Assembly: GCF_020176955.2 (NCBI RefSeq)
Contig: NZ_JAIUCZ020000002.1
Coordinates: 1,134,749 to 1,198,748 of the forward strand
Direction of reading: 5' to 3'
From: Nocardia sp. alder85J
GTDB lineage: Bacteria; Actinomycetota; Actinomycetes; Mycobacteriales; Mycobacteriaceae
Length of the DNA stretch: 64,000 nucleotides
Part shown: piece after piece, positions 44,156 to 52,731 of the stretch
How positions within the stretch are numbered: position 1 is the stretch's first letter
Layout: every line of letters starts with the position of its first letter
Translations under genes and position numbers: made by a program
Notes under the pieces: model-generated
Database searches by the model: none
Seen by the model: only the letters and a program-made list of their open reading frames with translations
What the model was told of the DNA's origin: nothing

Positions 44156-45085
44156 ATGAGCATCGTGTGTGCGGACGCGCCGGACGTTCTCGCCGCGCGT
44201 TCTCCCCGTGATCGTGACGGCGATCCGTACGACCACCTGGAACCGGAGTTGGCGGTCCTGCACGGCCTCGACCCCGAGGACCCGTCCCGGGCCAGGCTGC
44301 GGGAGTGGATCATCGACTGCTGCCTGCCACTGGCCGACCATCTCGCCTCCCGCTACCTCGGCCGCGGCCAGACCTTCGACGATCTGCGCCAGGTGGCGCG
44401 GCTGGGTACCGTGCTGGCCGTCGACCGCTACGACCCGGGCCACGAGAGCCCGTTCCTGGCGTTCGCGATCCCGACCATCACCGGCGAGCTGCGCCGCTTC
44501 TTCCGGGATTGCGGCTGGACCGTGCATGTGCCGCGGCGGTTGAAGGAACTGCACCAGCGGATCAACGCCGCCACCCCGCACCTGGCCCAGCAGTTGCATC
44601 GCATGCCGACCCGCGCGGACCTCGCCGCCGATCTGGACGTCCCGGTCGGCGCCATCGAGGAGGCCATGCTGGGCTCGCACTGTTACCACACCGAATCGCT
44701 GGACATGCTGATCGACGTCGACGACGACCCGCCGCTGCCCCGCAGCGGCATGCTGGCCGTCACCGAACCGCTCTACGAGGTGGTCGAGGACGCCCTCGCC
44801 GTCGCCCCGCACCTGCGGTCGCTGTCGCAGGAGGACCTGACCCTGCTGGCCCTGCGCTTCTCCGCCCGCCTGTCGCAACAGCAGATCGGCGACCACCTGG
44901 GTGTGTCCCAGATGACAGTCTGCCGCATGCTGCTGCGCATCCTCCAGGATCTGCGGGCCCGAGCCTCGGCGGATGCCGAGCCGGCCGAATGTGCCGCCGG
45001 CAATCCCGGCGACCGAGCGCGCGGTGGCGGGCCCGCGGTGCATCCGGCGCGCGCAAGTGGGTATCCGGCACAGGTAGACAGGTGA
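44156..45085 (+). CDS. SigB/SigF-subfamily sigma factor (copy 1)
   Basis: A 309-aa sigma-70 group 3 factor. Region 2 is visible in LADHLASRYLGRGQTFDDLR and FLAFAIPTITGELRRFFRD. Region 3 is in LHRMPTRADLAADLDV and region 4 in RLSQQQIGDHLGVSQMTVCR. The last ~45 residues are an unrelated Ala/Gly/Pro-rich tail. It probably directs a stress regulon. No anti-sigma factor gene is adjacent, which is unusual for this group. The DLRQVARLG segment replaces the more common DLxQVGxIG. Confidence 0.9.
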   Translation: MSIVCADAPDVLAARSPRDRDGDPYDHLEPELAVLHGLDPEDPSRARLREWIIDCCLPLADHLASRYLGRGQTFDDLRQVARLGTVLAVDRYDPGHESPFLAFAIPTITGELRRFFRDCGWTVHVPRRLKELHQRINAATPHLAQQLHRMPTRADLAADLDVPVGAIEEAMLGSHCYHTESLDMLIDVDDDPPLPRSGMLAVTEPLYEVVEDALAVAPHLRSLSQEDLTLLALRFSARLSQQQIGDHLGVSQMTVCRMLLRILQDLRARASADAEPAECAAGNPGDRARGGGPAVHPARASGYPAQVDR

Positions 45086-45157
45086 TCGGGATCCACCCAG
45101 CAAGCGTGCACGGCGTCCGTCCGGCTCGGGGTCCGGACAGCGAGGAGCACTACCGAG

Positions 45158-46114
45158 ATGAGTATCGATTTCGACAGCACCAGCCTGGCCGCTACCGAGC
45201 AGTTCCTGAACCGGAACTACACCACCATGAAGATCGGCAACGCCACCGACGCGCCGGTCCGCAGCACGGTCTCCCGGGAACTGCTCGGCGAGGTGAGCCT
45301 GGACCGTCTCGAGCTCGGCTTCGAGATGAGCTACGACGCCGAACCGCTGGGCAGGATCTGCCTGTGCGCGGTGGAATCGGGCTCGGTGGAGGAACACCAT
45401 CTCGACGCGGGAGCAGACCGGTTCGAACCCGGTGACATCGGCATTCTCACCCCACCGCAGCTGCCGTACTCCGGGGTGATCCATTCCGCGCGCTACACCA
45501 TCACCATGTTCGATCCCGCCCACCTCGGGCGGGTGGTGGACGCCGACCCCGCGACGACGGTCGAACTGACCGGTCACCGCCCGGTATCCGTCGCGGCCGG
45601 TCGGCGGCTGAACACGATCCTCACCCACCTCCGGCAACTGGCCGCCGAATACCACGGAGAGGTGCCGCCGCTGGTGGCGGCCACCGGCACCCAGTACTTG
45701 GCCGCCGCCGTGCTGGAGACCTTCCCGAACACCGCCGGCGACGAGTCGGCGGACTCCGGCCGCACGGACGCGCATCCGGCGGCGTTGCGCCGGGCGCTGT
45801 CCTATATGGAGACCCGGGTGCACGACGACATCGCGGTGTCCGATATCGCCGCGGCCGCGTACATCTCCGTGCGTGCGCTGCAATTGGCGTTCCGCCGTCA
45901 CCTCGGCACCACCCCGATGGCGCATCTGACCAGACTCCGGCTGCACGGCGCCCACGAGCAGCTCATCGCCGGCGGGGACGCGACCGTCGCCGCGATCGCG
46001 ACCGGCTGGGGCTTCGGCCACGCCGGCCGGTTCGCGGCGCTCTACCGGCGGCATTACGGACGATCCCCCGCCACCACGCTCAGCGGCCGTCCGGACCCGA
46101 CGACGAACGGATGA
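45158..46114 (+). CDS. AraC-family transcriptional regulator
   Basis: A 318-aa protein with an N-terminal AraC-binding-like cupin domain (residues ~20-175; FEPGDIGILTPPQLPYSGV) and a C-terminal double helix-turn-helix (ISVRALQLAFRRHLGTTPM, then GWGFGHAGRFAALYRRHYG). It lies between two SigF-type sigma genes on the same strand, 72 bp after the first. It may control, or be controlled by, one of them. Confidence 0.88.
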   Translation: MSIDFDSTSLAATEQFLNRNYTTMKIGNATDAPVRSTVSRELLGEVSLDRLELGFEMSYDAEPLGRICLCAVESGSVEEHHLDAGADRFEPGDIGILTPPQLPYSGVIHSARYTITMFDPAHLGRVVDADPATTVELTGHRPVSVAAGRRLNTILTHLRQLAAEYHGEVPPLVAATGTQYLAAAVLETFPNTAGDESADSGRTDAHPAALRRALSYMETRVHDDIAVSDIAAAAYISVRALQLAFRRHLGTTPMAHLTRLRLHGAHEQLIAGGDATVAAIATGWGFGHAGRFAALYRRHYGRSPATTLSGRPDPTTNG

Positions 46115-46276
46115 TCCGGGCCGGAATTCGCTTTCTGGCCCGCCGATCCTTCGTTTTCCGCACAGACAGACCGCCGGGACGACGGCGAGACTGGAGATCG
46201 CGGCCATCCGAGACAGGTCACGTTCAACTCAGAGCGCCGGACCTCTCATCGAAAATGGGGTCGCCGGAGGCACACC

Positions 46277-47089
46277 ATGCTCGATCACTCCGTACCACCG
46301 GTCACCGCCGACCGGTCTCGCCGCGGCCACGATCCGTACGACGACATCGATCCGTGGCTGGAGAAATTGGCGGCCATCCCGGCCGATGATGCGGAATATG
46401 CGCGCGTGCGCGAGCACATCGTGCACCGCTGCCTGCCCTTGGCCGAGCACATCGCCCGGCGCTATGCCGGTCGCGGTGAGCTGTACGACGACCTGTACCA
46501 GGTGGCATCCGTGGGGCTGGTGCTCGCCATCGATCGGTACGAACTCGGCAAGGGCTCCTCGTTCATGGCCTTCGCCGTGCCCACCATGATGGGCGAGGTC
46601 CGCCGCCACTTCCGCGACCGCACCTGGGCGCTGCGCGTGCCGCGCAGCACGAAACTGTTGCAGGCCGCGATCGGCCCCGCCGTGGAACGGCTGTCGCATC
46701 GGCTGCACCGGATGCCGACCGCCTCGGAACTGGCCACCGAACTCGAGGTCGACCGGGTGGAGATCACCCACGCCCTGCTGGCGTCGAACGCCTACAGCAC
46801 CGACAGCATCGACGGTTCCGACAGCGACGACAGCCCCCGCCTCCCGACCCCGCCGGCGCTGGTCGACGCGGACAGCGAAACCGGGTATCGGCTCACCGAC
46901 GATGCCCTGGCGATCGGCCCGCTGCTGCTGGACCTGCCGGAACGTGACCGCCGGGTACTGCGGCTGCGCTTCTTCGAGAATCGGACGCAAGTCCAGATCG
47001 CCGAACAGCTGGGCGTCTCGCAGATGCAGGTCTCCCGCATCCTCACGAAGGCGCTCACCACGCTGCGGGAACGCGCACTCCAGGAGTGA
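46277..47089 (+). CDS. SigB/SigF-subfamily sigma factor (copy 2)
   Basis: A 270-aa group 3 sigma factor with region 2 LYDDLYQVASVGLVLAIDRY and FMAFAVPTMMGEVRRHFRD. Region 3 is SHRLHRMPTASELATELEVD and region 4 is RTQVQIAEQLGVSQMQVSRI. It is closer to canonical SigF than copy 1 and lacks its tail. The paralogues share spacing and opening motifs (DPYDHLEP versus DPYDDIDP). No anti-sigma gene is next to it. Confidence 0.92.
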   Translation: MLDHSVPPVTADRSRRGHDPYDDIDPWLEKLAAIPADDAEYARVREHIVHRCLPLAEHIARRYAGRGELYDDLYQVASVGLVLAIDRYELGKGSSFMAFAVPTMMGEVRRHFRDRTWALRVPRSTKLLQAAIGPAVERLSHRLHRMPTASELATELEVDRVEITHALLASNAYSTDSIDGSDSDDSPRLPTPPALVDADSETGYRLTDDALAIGPLLLDLPERDRRVLRLRFFENRTQVQIAEQLGVSQMQVSRILTKALTTLRERALQE

Positions 47090-47133
47090 TCTCCCGCGCC
47101 GGACCCGCGGCGCCGACTGACTAGATTGCCGGT

Positions 47134-47571
47134 ATGACGACGGACGATTCCGGGACCGCGCGCGAGCTGCGGCTGGTGACCGGCCGGCTGGCGCGCCGGA
47201 TGCGGCGGCTGCTGGTCGATGCCGAGGAGGGCGTGGCCTTCCTCGAGCTGGCGGTGCTGCACCGCCTGGATCGTGACGGCCCGGCCTCACCCGGATCCCT
47301 GTCCTCCGACGAGGACGTCACCACCCCGGCGATCGCCGGGGTGCTGCGGCATCTCGAGGAGCTGGGCCTGGTCGAACGGACCCGGGATCCGGCCGACGGC
47401 CGCCGGGTGGTGGTCACCATCACCGAGGCCGGGCGGCGGGGCCTGCGGGATCGCGGCGCCGCCGTCGTCGGCCGCATCCACACCGTGCTCCGGGACGATC
47501 TCGACGAGTCCGAACACGCGGCGCTGACCGCGGCGCTGCCCGTGCTGGCGAAGATCGCCGGGCGGTTGTGA
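47134..47571 (+). CDS. MarR-family transcriptional regulator
   Basis: A 145-aa winged-helix protein. The DNA-binding part contains TTPAIAGVLRHLEELGLVER, followed by TRDPADGRRVVVTITEAGRR, the MarR wing signature. Two adjacent palindromes lie just after its stop, upstream of the NTF2-like gene, so it probably represses that gene. Confidence 0.9.
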   Translation: MTTDDSGTARELRLVTGRLARRMRRLLVDAEEGVAFLELAVLHRLDRDGPASPGSLSSDEDVTTPAIAGVLRHLEELGLVERTRDPADGRRVVVTITEAGRRGLRDRGAAVVGRIHTVLRDDLDESEHAALTAALPVLAKIAGRL

Positions 47572-47583
47572 ATTCCCATTTGC

Positions 47584-47611
47584 CTAATCTGAATTAGCTA
47601 ATCTAGATTAG
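47584..47611. promoter_or_regulatory. Tandem MarR-type palindromes
   Basis: CTAATCTGAATTAG (one mismatched pair) is directly followed by the perfect palindrome CTAATCTAGATTAG. Both 14-mers share the CTAAT/ATTAG arms. They lie between the marR-type gene and the gene at 47665. Confidence 0.75.
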
Positions 47612-47664
47612 GTAGCCGCGCCGGCCGTCCGGCGCACCCTCCGCGAGAAAGTAGCCGCACCGCC

Positions 47665-48081
47665 GTGATCACCACCACCTGGAAGCCGCTGGATCCCGAC
47701 CTGGCCGCCTTCCTCTCCGACTTCGAACGACGTTCCGCGATACCGGAATCCGACCAGGGCGAGCAGTTCGCCGCGCAGTTCCTCACCGCAGATCCGAACA
47801 CCGCCACGGTCGTCACGCGCGAGGCGCTGGTGGCGTCGCTGCCGATGCGGCGGAGCATGTTCGAAGCGGCCGGTCTCGGGCACGCCGTCTGCGTGGCGGC
47901 GAGCCAGCTCGATCTCGACGACCGCCACGTCCTGGTGACGGCCGACTGGGACACCCCGCGCCGGGACGGGGAATCCGTCCGGCTCGAATCCACCTATCTG
48001 GTCCGCCGCGACGCCGGCGGCTGCCACATCCTCGTCTACCTCAACCACCGTGACCTCGCCGCGATCCTCGGCGCCGCATGA
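47665..48081 (+). CDS. NTF2-like (SnoaL-type) small protein
   Basis: A 138-aa cone-fold-like protein from a GTG start. It shows the N-terminal helix DLAAFLSDFERRSAIPES, a middle variable part and C-terminal strands (VLVTADWDTP, VRLESTYLVRRDAGGCHILV). Such proteins are isomerases, hydrolases or ligand-binding proteins. Probably regulated by the preceding MarR product. Confidence 0.7.
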   Translation: MITTTWKPLDPDLAAFLSDFERRSAIPESDQGEQFAAQFLTADPNTATVVTREALVASLPMRRSMFEAAGLGHAVCVAASQLDLDDRHVLVTADWDTPRRDGESVRLESTYLVRRDAGGCHILVYLNHRDLAAILGAA

Positions 48082-48143
48082 CATTCCGGCCACGGCGCCG
48101 CGGTGGGCCGGGTCACCGCCGCGGACCGGGGTAGTCGTGGACC

Positions 48144-48353
48144 ATGGCGAGAATCCGAGAAGTCCTGCGGTGCCTCCCGGGTCAGAACGCCCTGGTCCGC
48201 GGCTACTACGAATGTGATTGCGGGCGCGGCCATTGGTGCCTCACCGAAGGCGGCGGCGCGGCGATGCCGGCCCTCCCGGCGGACTGTCTCGGCGTCGAAT
48301 GGGTTCTGCACCACCTGGTTCCGCGGCCGCCGCTGGACCTCGCCCATCGGTGA
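48144..48353 (+). CDS. 69-aa CDC-HxC small protein, putative metal-binding
   Basis: A 69-aa soluble protein with Cys24, Cys26, His30, Cys32 and Cys48 in YYECDCGRGHWC and ADCLGVEW. The arrangement C-D-C-x3-H-x-C-x15-C suggests a zinc or iron-sulfur site. The same residues recur at the same positions in the protein at 49769-50119. No named family comes to mind. The ATG ribosome-binding site is weak; the motif shared with the paralogue is the main support that it is real. Confidence 0.6.
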   Translation: MARIREVLRCLPGQNALVRGYYECDCGRGHWCLTEGGGAAMPALPADCLGVEWVLHHLVPRPPLDLAHR

Positions 48354-48441
48354 GCACCGCTGCCGCCGCCGGACAGCCTGTGGCGCTGCCGGATTCGGCC
48401 CCGGCCCGGCCGCGGGTGCGATCCGCGGCCGGGCCGGGCCG

Positions 48442-49623
48442 CTACGCAGGCGTGGTCCGTGACCGGTCCTGATCCAGCCCGGGAAACAGGATCTCGCGCA
48501 CCAGCAGCAGGACCGCGGCGGCCAGCGGGATGGCCAGCAACGCGCCCAGAACCCCCAGCAGCGACCCGCCGATCAGCACCGCGACCACGGTGACCACCCC
48601 CGGCACCTGCACCGTGCGGCCCATGATCCGGGGCGCCAGCAGGTAGTCCTCGACCACTCGCAGGACCAGGAAGAATCCGACGGTGGCCAGGCAGACCGGG
48701 AGCGACACCGTCAGCGCCACCACCGCGATCACGATACCCGCCAGCGTCGACCCGACCAGCGGGATCAGATCGAGCACCGCGACCAGCACCGCGAGCACCA
48801 GCGGATACGGCACCCCGAACGCCGCCAGCCAGACGAAGGTCAGCACGCCGGTGATCAGCGAGATCAGCAGATTGCCCAGGACGTAGCCGCCGACCTTGGC
48901 GAAGATGGCGTCACCGATCAGGATCGCGCGCGGCCGGCGGTGCTGCGGGAACAGCCGGTACAGGTTGGCGCGCAGACTCGGGAAACACACCGAGAAATAG
49001 GCCGTGAGCACGAAGATCACCACCGTGCTGGTCACCGCCCCGAAGACGATCTTCCCGGCGCCGACCAGCCCGTGGGCGAGGTCGGCGGACTTGGTGTCGA
49101 CCGCGTCGCGCACCTTCTCCTCGAGATGGAAGCGATCGGCCACCGACCGGAAGGCCGGATAGGTGTCCTCCAGGTGGTGCAGTCGATCCGGCGCATGCCC
49201 GACCAGCGCCTGCCCCTGATCCACCAGCGGCGTGATGATCGCCGCCAGGAATCCGGCCAGCCCCGCGACCACCACCACGAACACCAGCGCCACCGCCGCA
49301 CCCCGCCGCACCCGATGCGCGGCCAGCCACGACACCGCCGGCTCGACCCCGATCGCCAGGAACAACGAGGCGACCACCAGCAGCAACGCCTCGTGCGCGG
49401 CCAGCACCACCTGGACCGCCCCGACGGTGAGCAGCACCCCGGCGGCGCCGGCCACCCCGAGCATGAACGGGGACCGCCGATCGAAACGCCGCCCCGGAGT
49501 ACCCAGCGGATGATCCGGGCTGGACAACTTCGCCGCGTCCGCCTCGGCGGCCGTGATCGGCTCGGGCTCCCCCTGAGGATGAGGCTGCCCCACCCACTCG
49601 CTGTGTTCGTCGTTCTGATTCAT
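48442..49623 (-). CDS. AI-2E-family (PerM/YdiK-type) transporter
   Basis: A 393-aa permease with about eight hydrophobic helices and a central soluble part. Typical segments are FLAAIITPLVDQGQAL, GVPYPLVLAVLVAVLDLIPL and VPGVVTVVAVLIGGSLLGVL. Family members export small molecules or exchange sodium and protons; the AI-2 label is historical. A 50-residue acidic N-terminal tail precedes the first helix. ATG 49623 has GAGGTGGGT upstream. Confidence 0.9.
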   Translation of the reverse strand: MNQNDEHSEWVGQPHPQGEPEPITAAEADAAKLSSPDHPLGTPGRRFDRRSPFMLGVAGAAGVLLTVGAVQVVLAAHEALLLVVASLFLAIGVEPAVSWLAAHRVRRGAAVALVFVVVVAGLAGFLAAIITPLVDQGQALVGHAPDRLHHLEDTYPAFRSVADRFHLEEKVRDAVDTKSADLAHGLVGAGKIVFGAVTSTVVIFVLTAYFSVCFPSLRANLYRLFPQHRRPRAILIGDAIFAKVGGYVLGNLLISLITGVLTFVWLAAFGVPYPLVLAVLVAVLDLIPLVGSTLAGIVIAVVALTVSLPVCLATVGFFLVLRVVEDYLLAPRIMGRTVQVPGVVTVVAVLIGGSLLGVLGALLAIPLAAAVLLLVREILFPGLDQDRSRTTPA

Positions 49624-49768
49624 ACCCACCTCGAAGACCCGCATGTGCACGGCGGCTATACCCACCCCGGCCCCGATCGACACCGGTGATCCGGACGACA
49701 CCCGATCAGCCGTGCAACGATCTCGTGTCCACCCGAGTACCGCATGCGCTGCCGGGTAGCCGCGGCGA

Positions 49769-50119
49769 GTGATCGAATACGCGCCGAGTTCGAACCACGA
49801 ATTGCGGGCGACCCTGCCCGCCCCCGGAATCTATTGGTGCGACTGTGCGGCCCAGCACGTATGCCACGCGGACGGCCCCTGGCCGCCGCGGCTGCCACCG
49901 GATTGCACCGGCACCGGCTGGCGGTCGATGGGCACCCCGTTCCCCCCGGCCCCCGACCCCATCCCGCCGGTGCCACCCCCGGACCCGGTCCCCGAACCGC
50001 CGGCCCCCGAACCGTTCCCCCCGGTCCCCGAACCCCGGCCCGGCCCGGCACCCGACGTCCCCCCGATCCCGTCGCCGGACCCGCCCCCCACGGATCCTGT
50101 TCCGCCCAGCCCACTCTGA
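49769..50119 (+). CDS. 116-aa CDC-HxC protein with Pro-rich tail
   Basis: From GTG 49769. The N-terminal 55 residues repeat the motif of the protein at 48144-48353: Cys24, Cys26, His30, Cys32 and Cys46 in YWCDCAAQHVC and PDCTGTGW. The last 55 residues are a PxP-type Pro/Glu/Asp tail without hydrophobic segments, perhaps an extended spacer or a partner-binding region. Function unknown. Confidence 0.6.
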   Translation: MIEYAPSSNHELRATLPAPGIYWCDCAAQHVCHADGPWPPRLPPDCTGTGWRSMGTPFPPAPDPIPPVPPPDPVPEPPAPEPFPPVPEPRPGPAPDVPPIPSPDPPPTDPVPPSPL

Positions 50120-50202
50120 ACCGGGCACACAGCCGATGTGGTGACCAACGGCTCACGACCGCAGCCCAATTCATCGCGGGCCGGATCGGCCACCGCGCGC
50201 GG

Positions 50203-50937
50203 TCAGCGCGCCGGCGGGCCGGATGTCTTGTCCAGCAGCAATCCGATCAGCCCGGCCTCCTGGCTCTGGGTGGTGATCATGTCCCGGGCGGCCTGTTTCA
50301 CCACGCCGGATTTCAGGATTCGGTCCGCGGCCTGGGCCATCGCGATGCCGCCGTAGTGGTGGCGCTGCATCAGGCGCAGGAACAGGATGGTCGCGTCCGG
50401 GCCGGTGGTGTGGGCCAGTCGGTCGAGCTCGGCCGGGCTCGCCATGCCTGGCATGTCCACCGGGATCGCTTCGGCCGCAGCGGTGCTCGTCGACCGACCG
50501 GCCGGGGTGGATCCGGATGCGGCCGGGATCGGCAGCCCATTGACCGGTGCCGCCGCGGCAGCGGAATGCTGGTGCGCCGGAGAGGGTTCGGCGCCGTCGT
50601 GCATCCACGCCATCGGGTGTGGGTCGGTGACGGTGGCGCCGGCCAGGCGCAGCCAGCCGAGCATCATGCCGATCTCGCCGCGCTGGGTGTCGGCGATCTG
50701 CTGGGCCAGCCGCAGCACCATCGGATCGGCCTGCGGTTCCAGTCGCTGGACCAGCAGCAGCGCCTGCTGGTGATGGGCGGTCATGTCCTGGACGAAAGCG
50801 ATCTCGGTGGCGCTGAGCACTGTCGGGGGCGGTGTCGAGCCGGGGACGAGCAGCGGCCGCAGAGCCGCGCCCATCACCAGCAGCAACACCGCCACGCACA
50901 GGGCGGCGAGCACGCCGCCGGCGCGGCGGACGGTCAT
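50203..50937 (-). CDS. DUF305-family exported/membrane-anchored protein
   Basis: A 244-aa protein with one N-terminal hydrophobic helix (GVLAALCVAVLLLVMGAAL) and two DUF305 halves. The first contains FVQDMTAHHQQALLLVQ; the second contains LFLRLMQRHHYGGIAMAQ. DUF305 is a ferritin-like four-helix fold with His/Met-rich positions and is often linked to copper or other metals. The middle is a His/Met/Ala-rich loop (HPMAWMHDGAEPSPAHQH). It overlaps the propeller gene upstream by 4 bp (ATGA), so the two are translationally coupled. Confidence 0.88.
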   Translation of the reverse strand: MTVRRAGGVLAALCVAVLLLVMGAALRPLLVPGSTPPPTVLSATEIAFVQDMTAHHQQALLLVQRLEPQADPMVLRLAQQIADTQRGEIGMMLGWLRLAGATVTDPHPMAWMHDGAEPSPAHQHSAAAAAPVNGLPIPAASGSTPAGRSTSTAAAEAIPVDMPGMASPAELDRLAHTTGPDATILFLRLMQRHHYGGIAMAQAADRILKSGVVKQAARDMITTQSQEAGLIGLLLDKTSGPPAR

Positions 50938-52499
50938 GATCCGACCGTGGAATGCTGGTCGGCGGGAACGGAATAGGTGCCGGGAGCCAGTTGCAGGGCG
51001 AGGAATCCGTTGTCCGCGCACGCGGTCCACAGTTGGCTGCCGTGCCATTCCGGCGGCGCGAAACACCAGTCGGTCGAGATGTCGCCGCCGACCACCTCAC
51101 CCGAGCGCGGCCCGAAGGCCTCGGTGGGGTCGAACAGTCCCTGCTCCAGCGAGGTGATGATGGCCGGGCCGGACAGCAGCGGCGCGCCGATCACCGAGGC
51201 CAGCGCGTGCGGCGAATTCCACAGCTCGGCGTTCTGGCCGGTCCGGGCGGGCGGGTTGTAGTAGGCGATCTCCCGCACCCGCATCGGATCACGCACGTCG
51301 AAGACCCGGATGCCGGACGATTCCCAGCCGCAGGCCAGCGCGGTCGGGTCGACGGGCCGGTCGGCGGCGCAGTAGTGCGGATCGTAGGCGAAGACGCCAC
51401 CGCCCATGCTCGATGCCACCGCCCGATCCTGGTTGGCGGGCAGTTCGATCGCCAGTTTGATCGTGTTCACGATGCGCGGCCGCCGATCGTCGGCGACGTC
51501 GATGAGCTTCACCCCACCGGATCCCGCCTCGTCGACGGTGAACAGGTACGGGTGCCCGCCGTATTCGACGGGAATGCTGTGCTGCGTGGCCCAGCCGTCG
51601 CCCCAGTGCATCTCGGCCAGCTCCGGCACCACCGGATTCGGATCCCGGCGCTGCACCGCGCTGCTGTCCAGCACACTGATCCCGCCGAAGTTGTTCGACA
51701 GGTACACCCGGTTGCCGTCGGGGCTGATTCCCATGCCGTGCATCGACAATCCGGGCAGGCCCTGCCAGATCACCCGGGGATCGGCCGGATCGGTCAGGTC
51801 GACCGCGCTCACGATGCCCGGCGCCACCCCGGAGGCCCAATAGGTGTTGCCGTCCGGCGAGAATCCGCCCTCGTGTGCCGTGATCGGCAGCGGCATGGCC
51901 AGATTCGTGCCCGGCCCGGGGTTGAGCAGCCGCGGATGCGCGCAGTCGGAGATGTCGTACACCGACAGCAGCCCGAATCCGGTCAGTGCCGGAACTCCGG
52001 TGCCCACCAGCAGTTTCCGGGCCGGATTCACCTTCAGGCTCTCCCAGGTGCCGGCCAGCATCGCCGGTTCGGTGAGCGTGGCGGACAGCACCGGGTTCGC
52101 CGGGTCGGACACGTCGACGACCTGCACGCCGGTCGCGGGCCCGAGCAGATCACCCGGGAAGGTGCTGCCCATGTAGAGGCAGTGGTCGAAACTGGTGGAG
52201 GTGATACCGCCGCCGCGGCCGGCATAGCCGCCGAGCCGGGTCAGATTGCACCGATACCCCTGGGTGCTGCGCCCGCTGTCGCGATCGGCGGCCCCGACGT
52301 CGCCCTGGAGACCCGTTTCCGGTTGCGCGCCCGGTTCGCACGAGGCCGGTGGCACGGATACCGTGGCCACCCCGTCGATCTCCTGGACCGTGCCGTCGTC
52401 GGGCGGTTGCGCCGATGCCGCCCCGAACGGGAGCAGGCAGGCCACCGCCGCGGCGGCCACGAGTATTTTCCGGACACCGGATAACGGCTGCACGATCAT
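50934..52499 (-). CDS. Secreted LVIVD-repeat beta-propeller protein
   Basis: A 521-aa protein with a Sec signal (KILVAAAAVACLLPFGAASAQ). The mature part carries repeated propeller blades of the LVIVD type (GVQVVDVSDPANPVLSATLT, LLSVYDISDCAHPRLLN, GIRVFDVRDPMRVREIA). Several Cys could form disulfides outside the cell. Coupled to the DUF305 gene downstream. It is probably a surface or periplasmic binding platform, perhaps metal-related given its partner. Confidence 0.85.
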   Translation of the reverse strand: MIVQPLSGVRKILVAAAAVACLLPFGAASAQPPDDGTVQEIDGVATVSVPPASCEPGAQPETGLQGDVGAADRDSGRSTQGYRCNLTRLGGYAGRGGGITSTSFDHCLYMGSTFPGDLLGPATGVQVVDVSDPANPVLSATLTEPAMLAGTWESLKVNPARKLLVGTGVPALTGFGLLSVYDISDCAHPRLLNPGPGTNLAMPLPITAHEGGFSPDGNTYWASGVAPGIVSAVDLTDPADPRVIWQGLPGLSMHGMGISPDGNRVYLSNNFGGISVLDSSAVQRRDPNPVVPELAEMHWGDGWATQHSIPVEYGGHPYLFTVDEAGSGGVKLIDVADDRRPRIVNTIKLAIELPANQDRAVASSMGGGVFAYDPHYCAADRPVDPTALACGWESSGIRVFDVRDPMRVREIAYYNPPARTGQNAELWNSPHALASVIGAPLLSGPAIITSLEQGLFDPTEAFGPRSGEVVGGDISTDWCFAPPEWHGSQLWTACADNGFLALQLAPGTYSVPADQHSTVGS

Positions 52500-52731
52500 T
52501 GTCCCCCTCGCCGATGAGGGCGCCTTCCCGTTCGAGACCACCACGACAGCCGGTACGGCTGTGTTCCGAGCCTAACCGAGAACACCTACGCGATTCGGCA
52601 AGTCCGACAACAATTCTCGGCAAACATCGGGGTGGATGCGAAAATCGTCCGTCCGTCAATTCGCAGTTATCCGGTTGCGGAACGATCACCCGGCACACCG
52701 GGCGGCGAGGGCGTACGGCGACAATCGAGAC

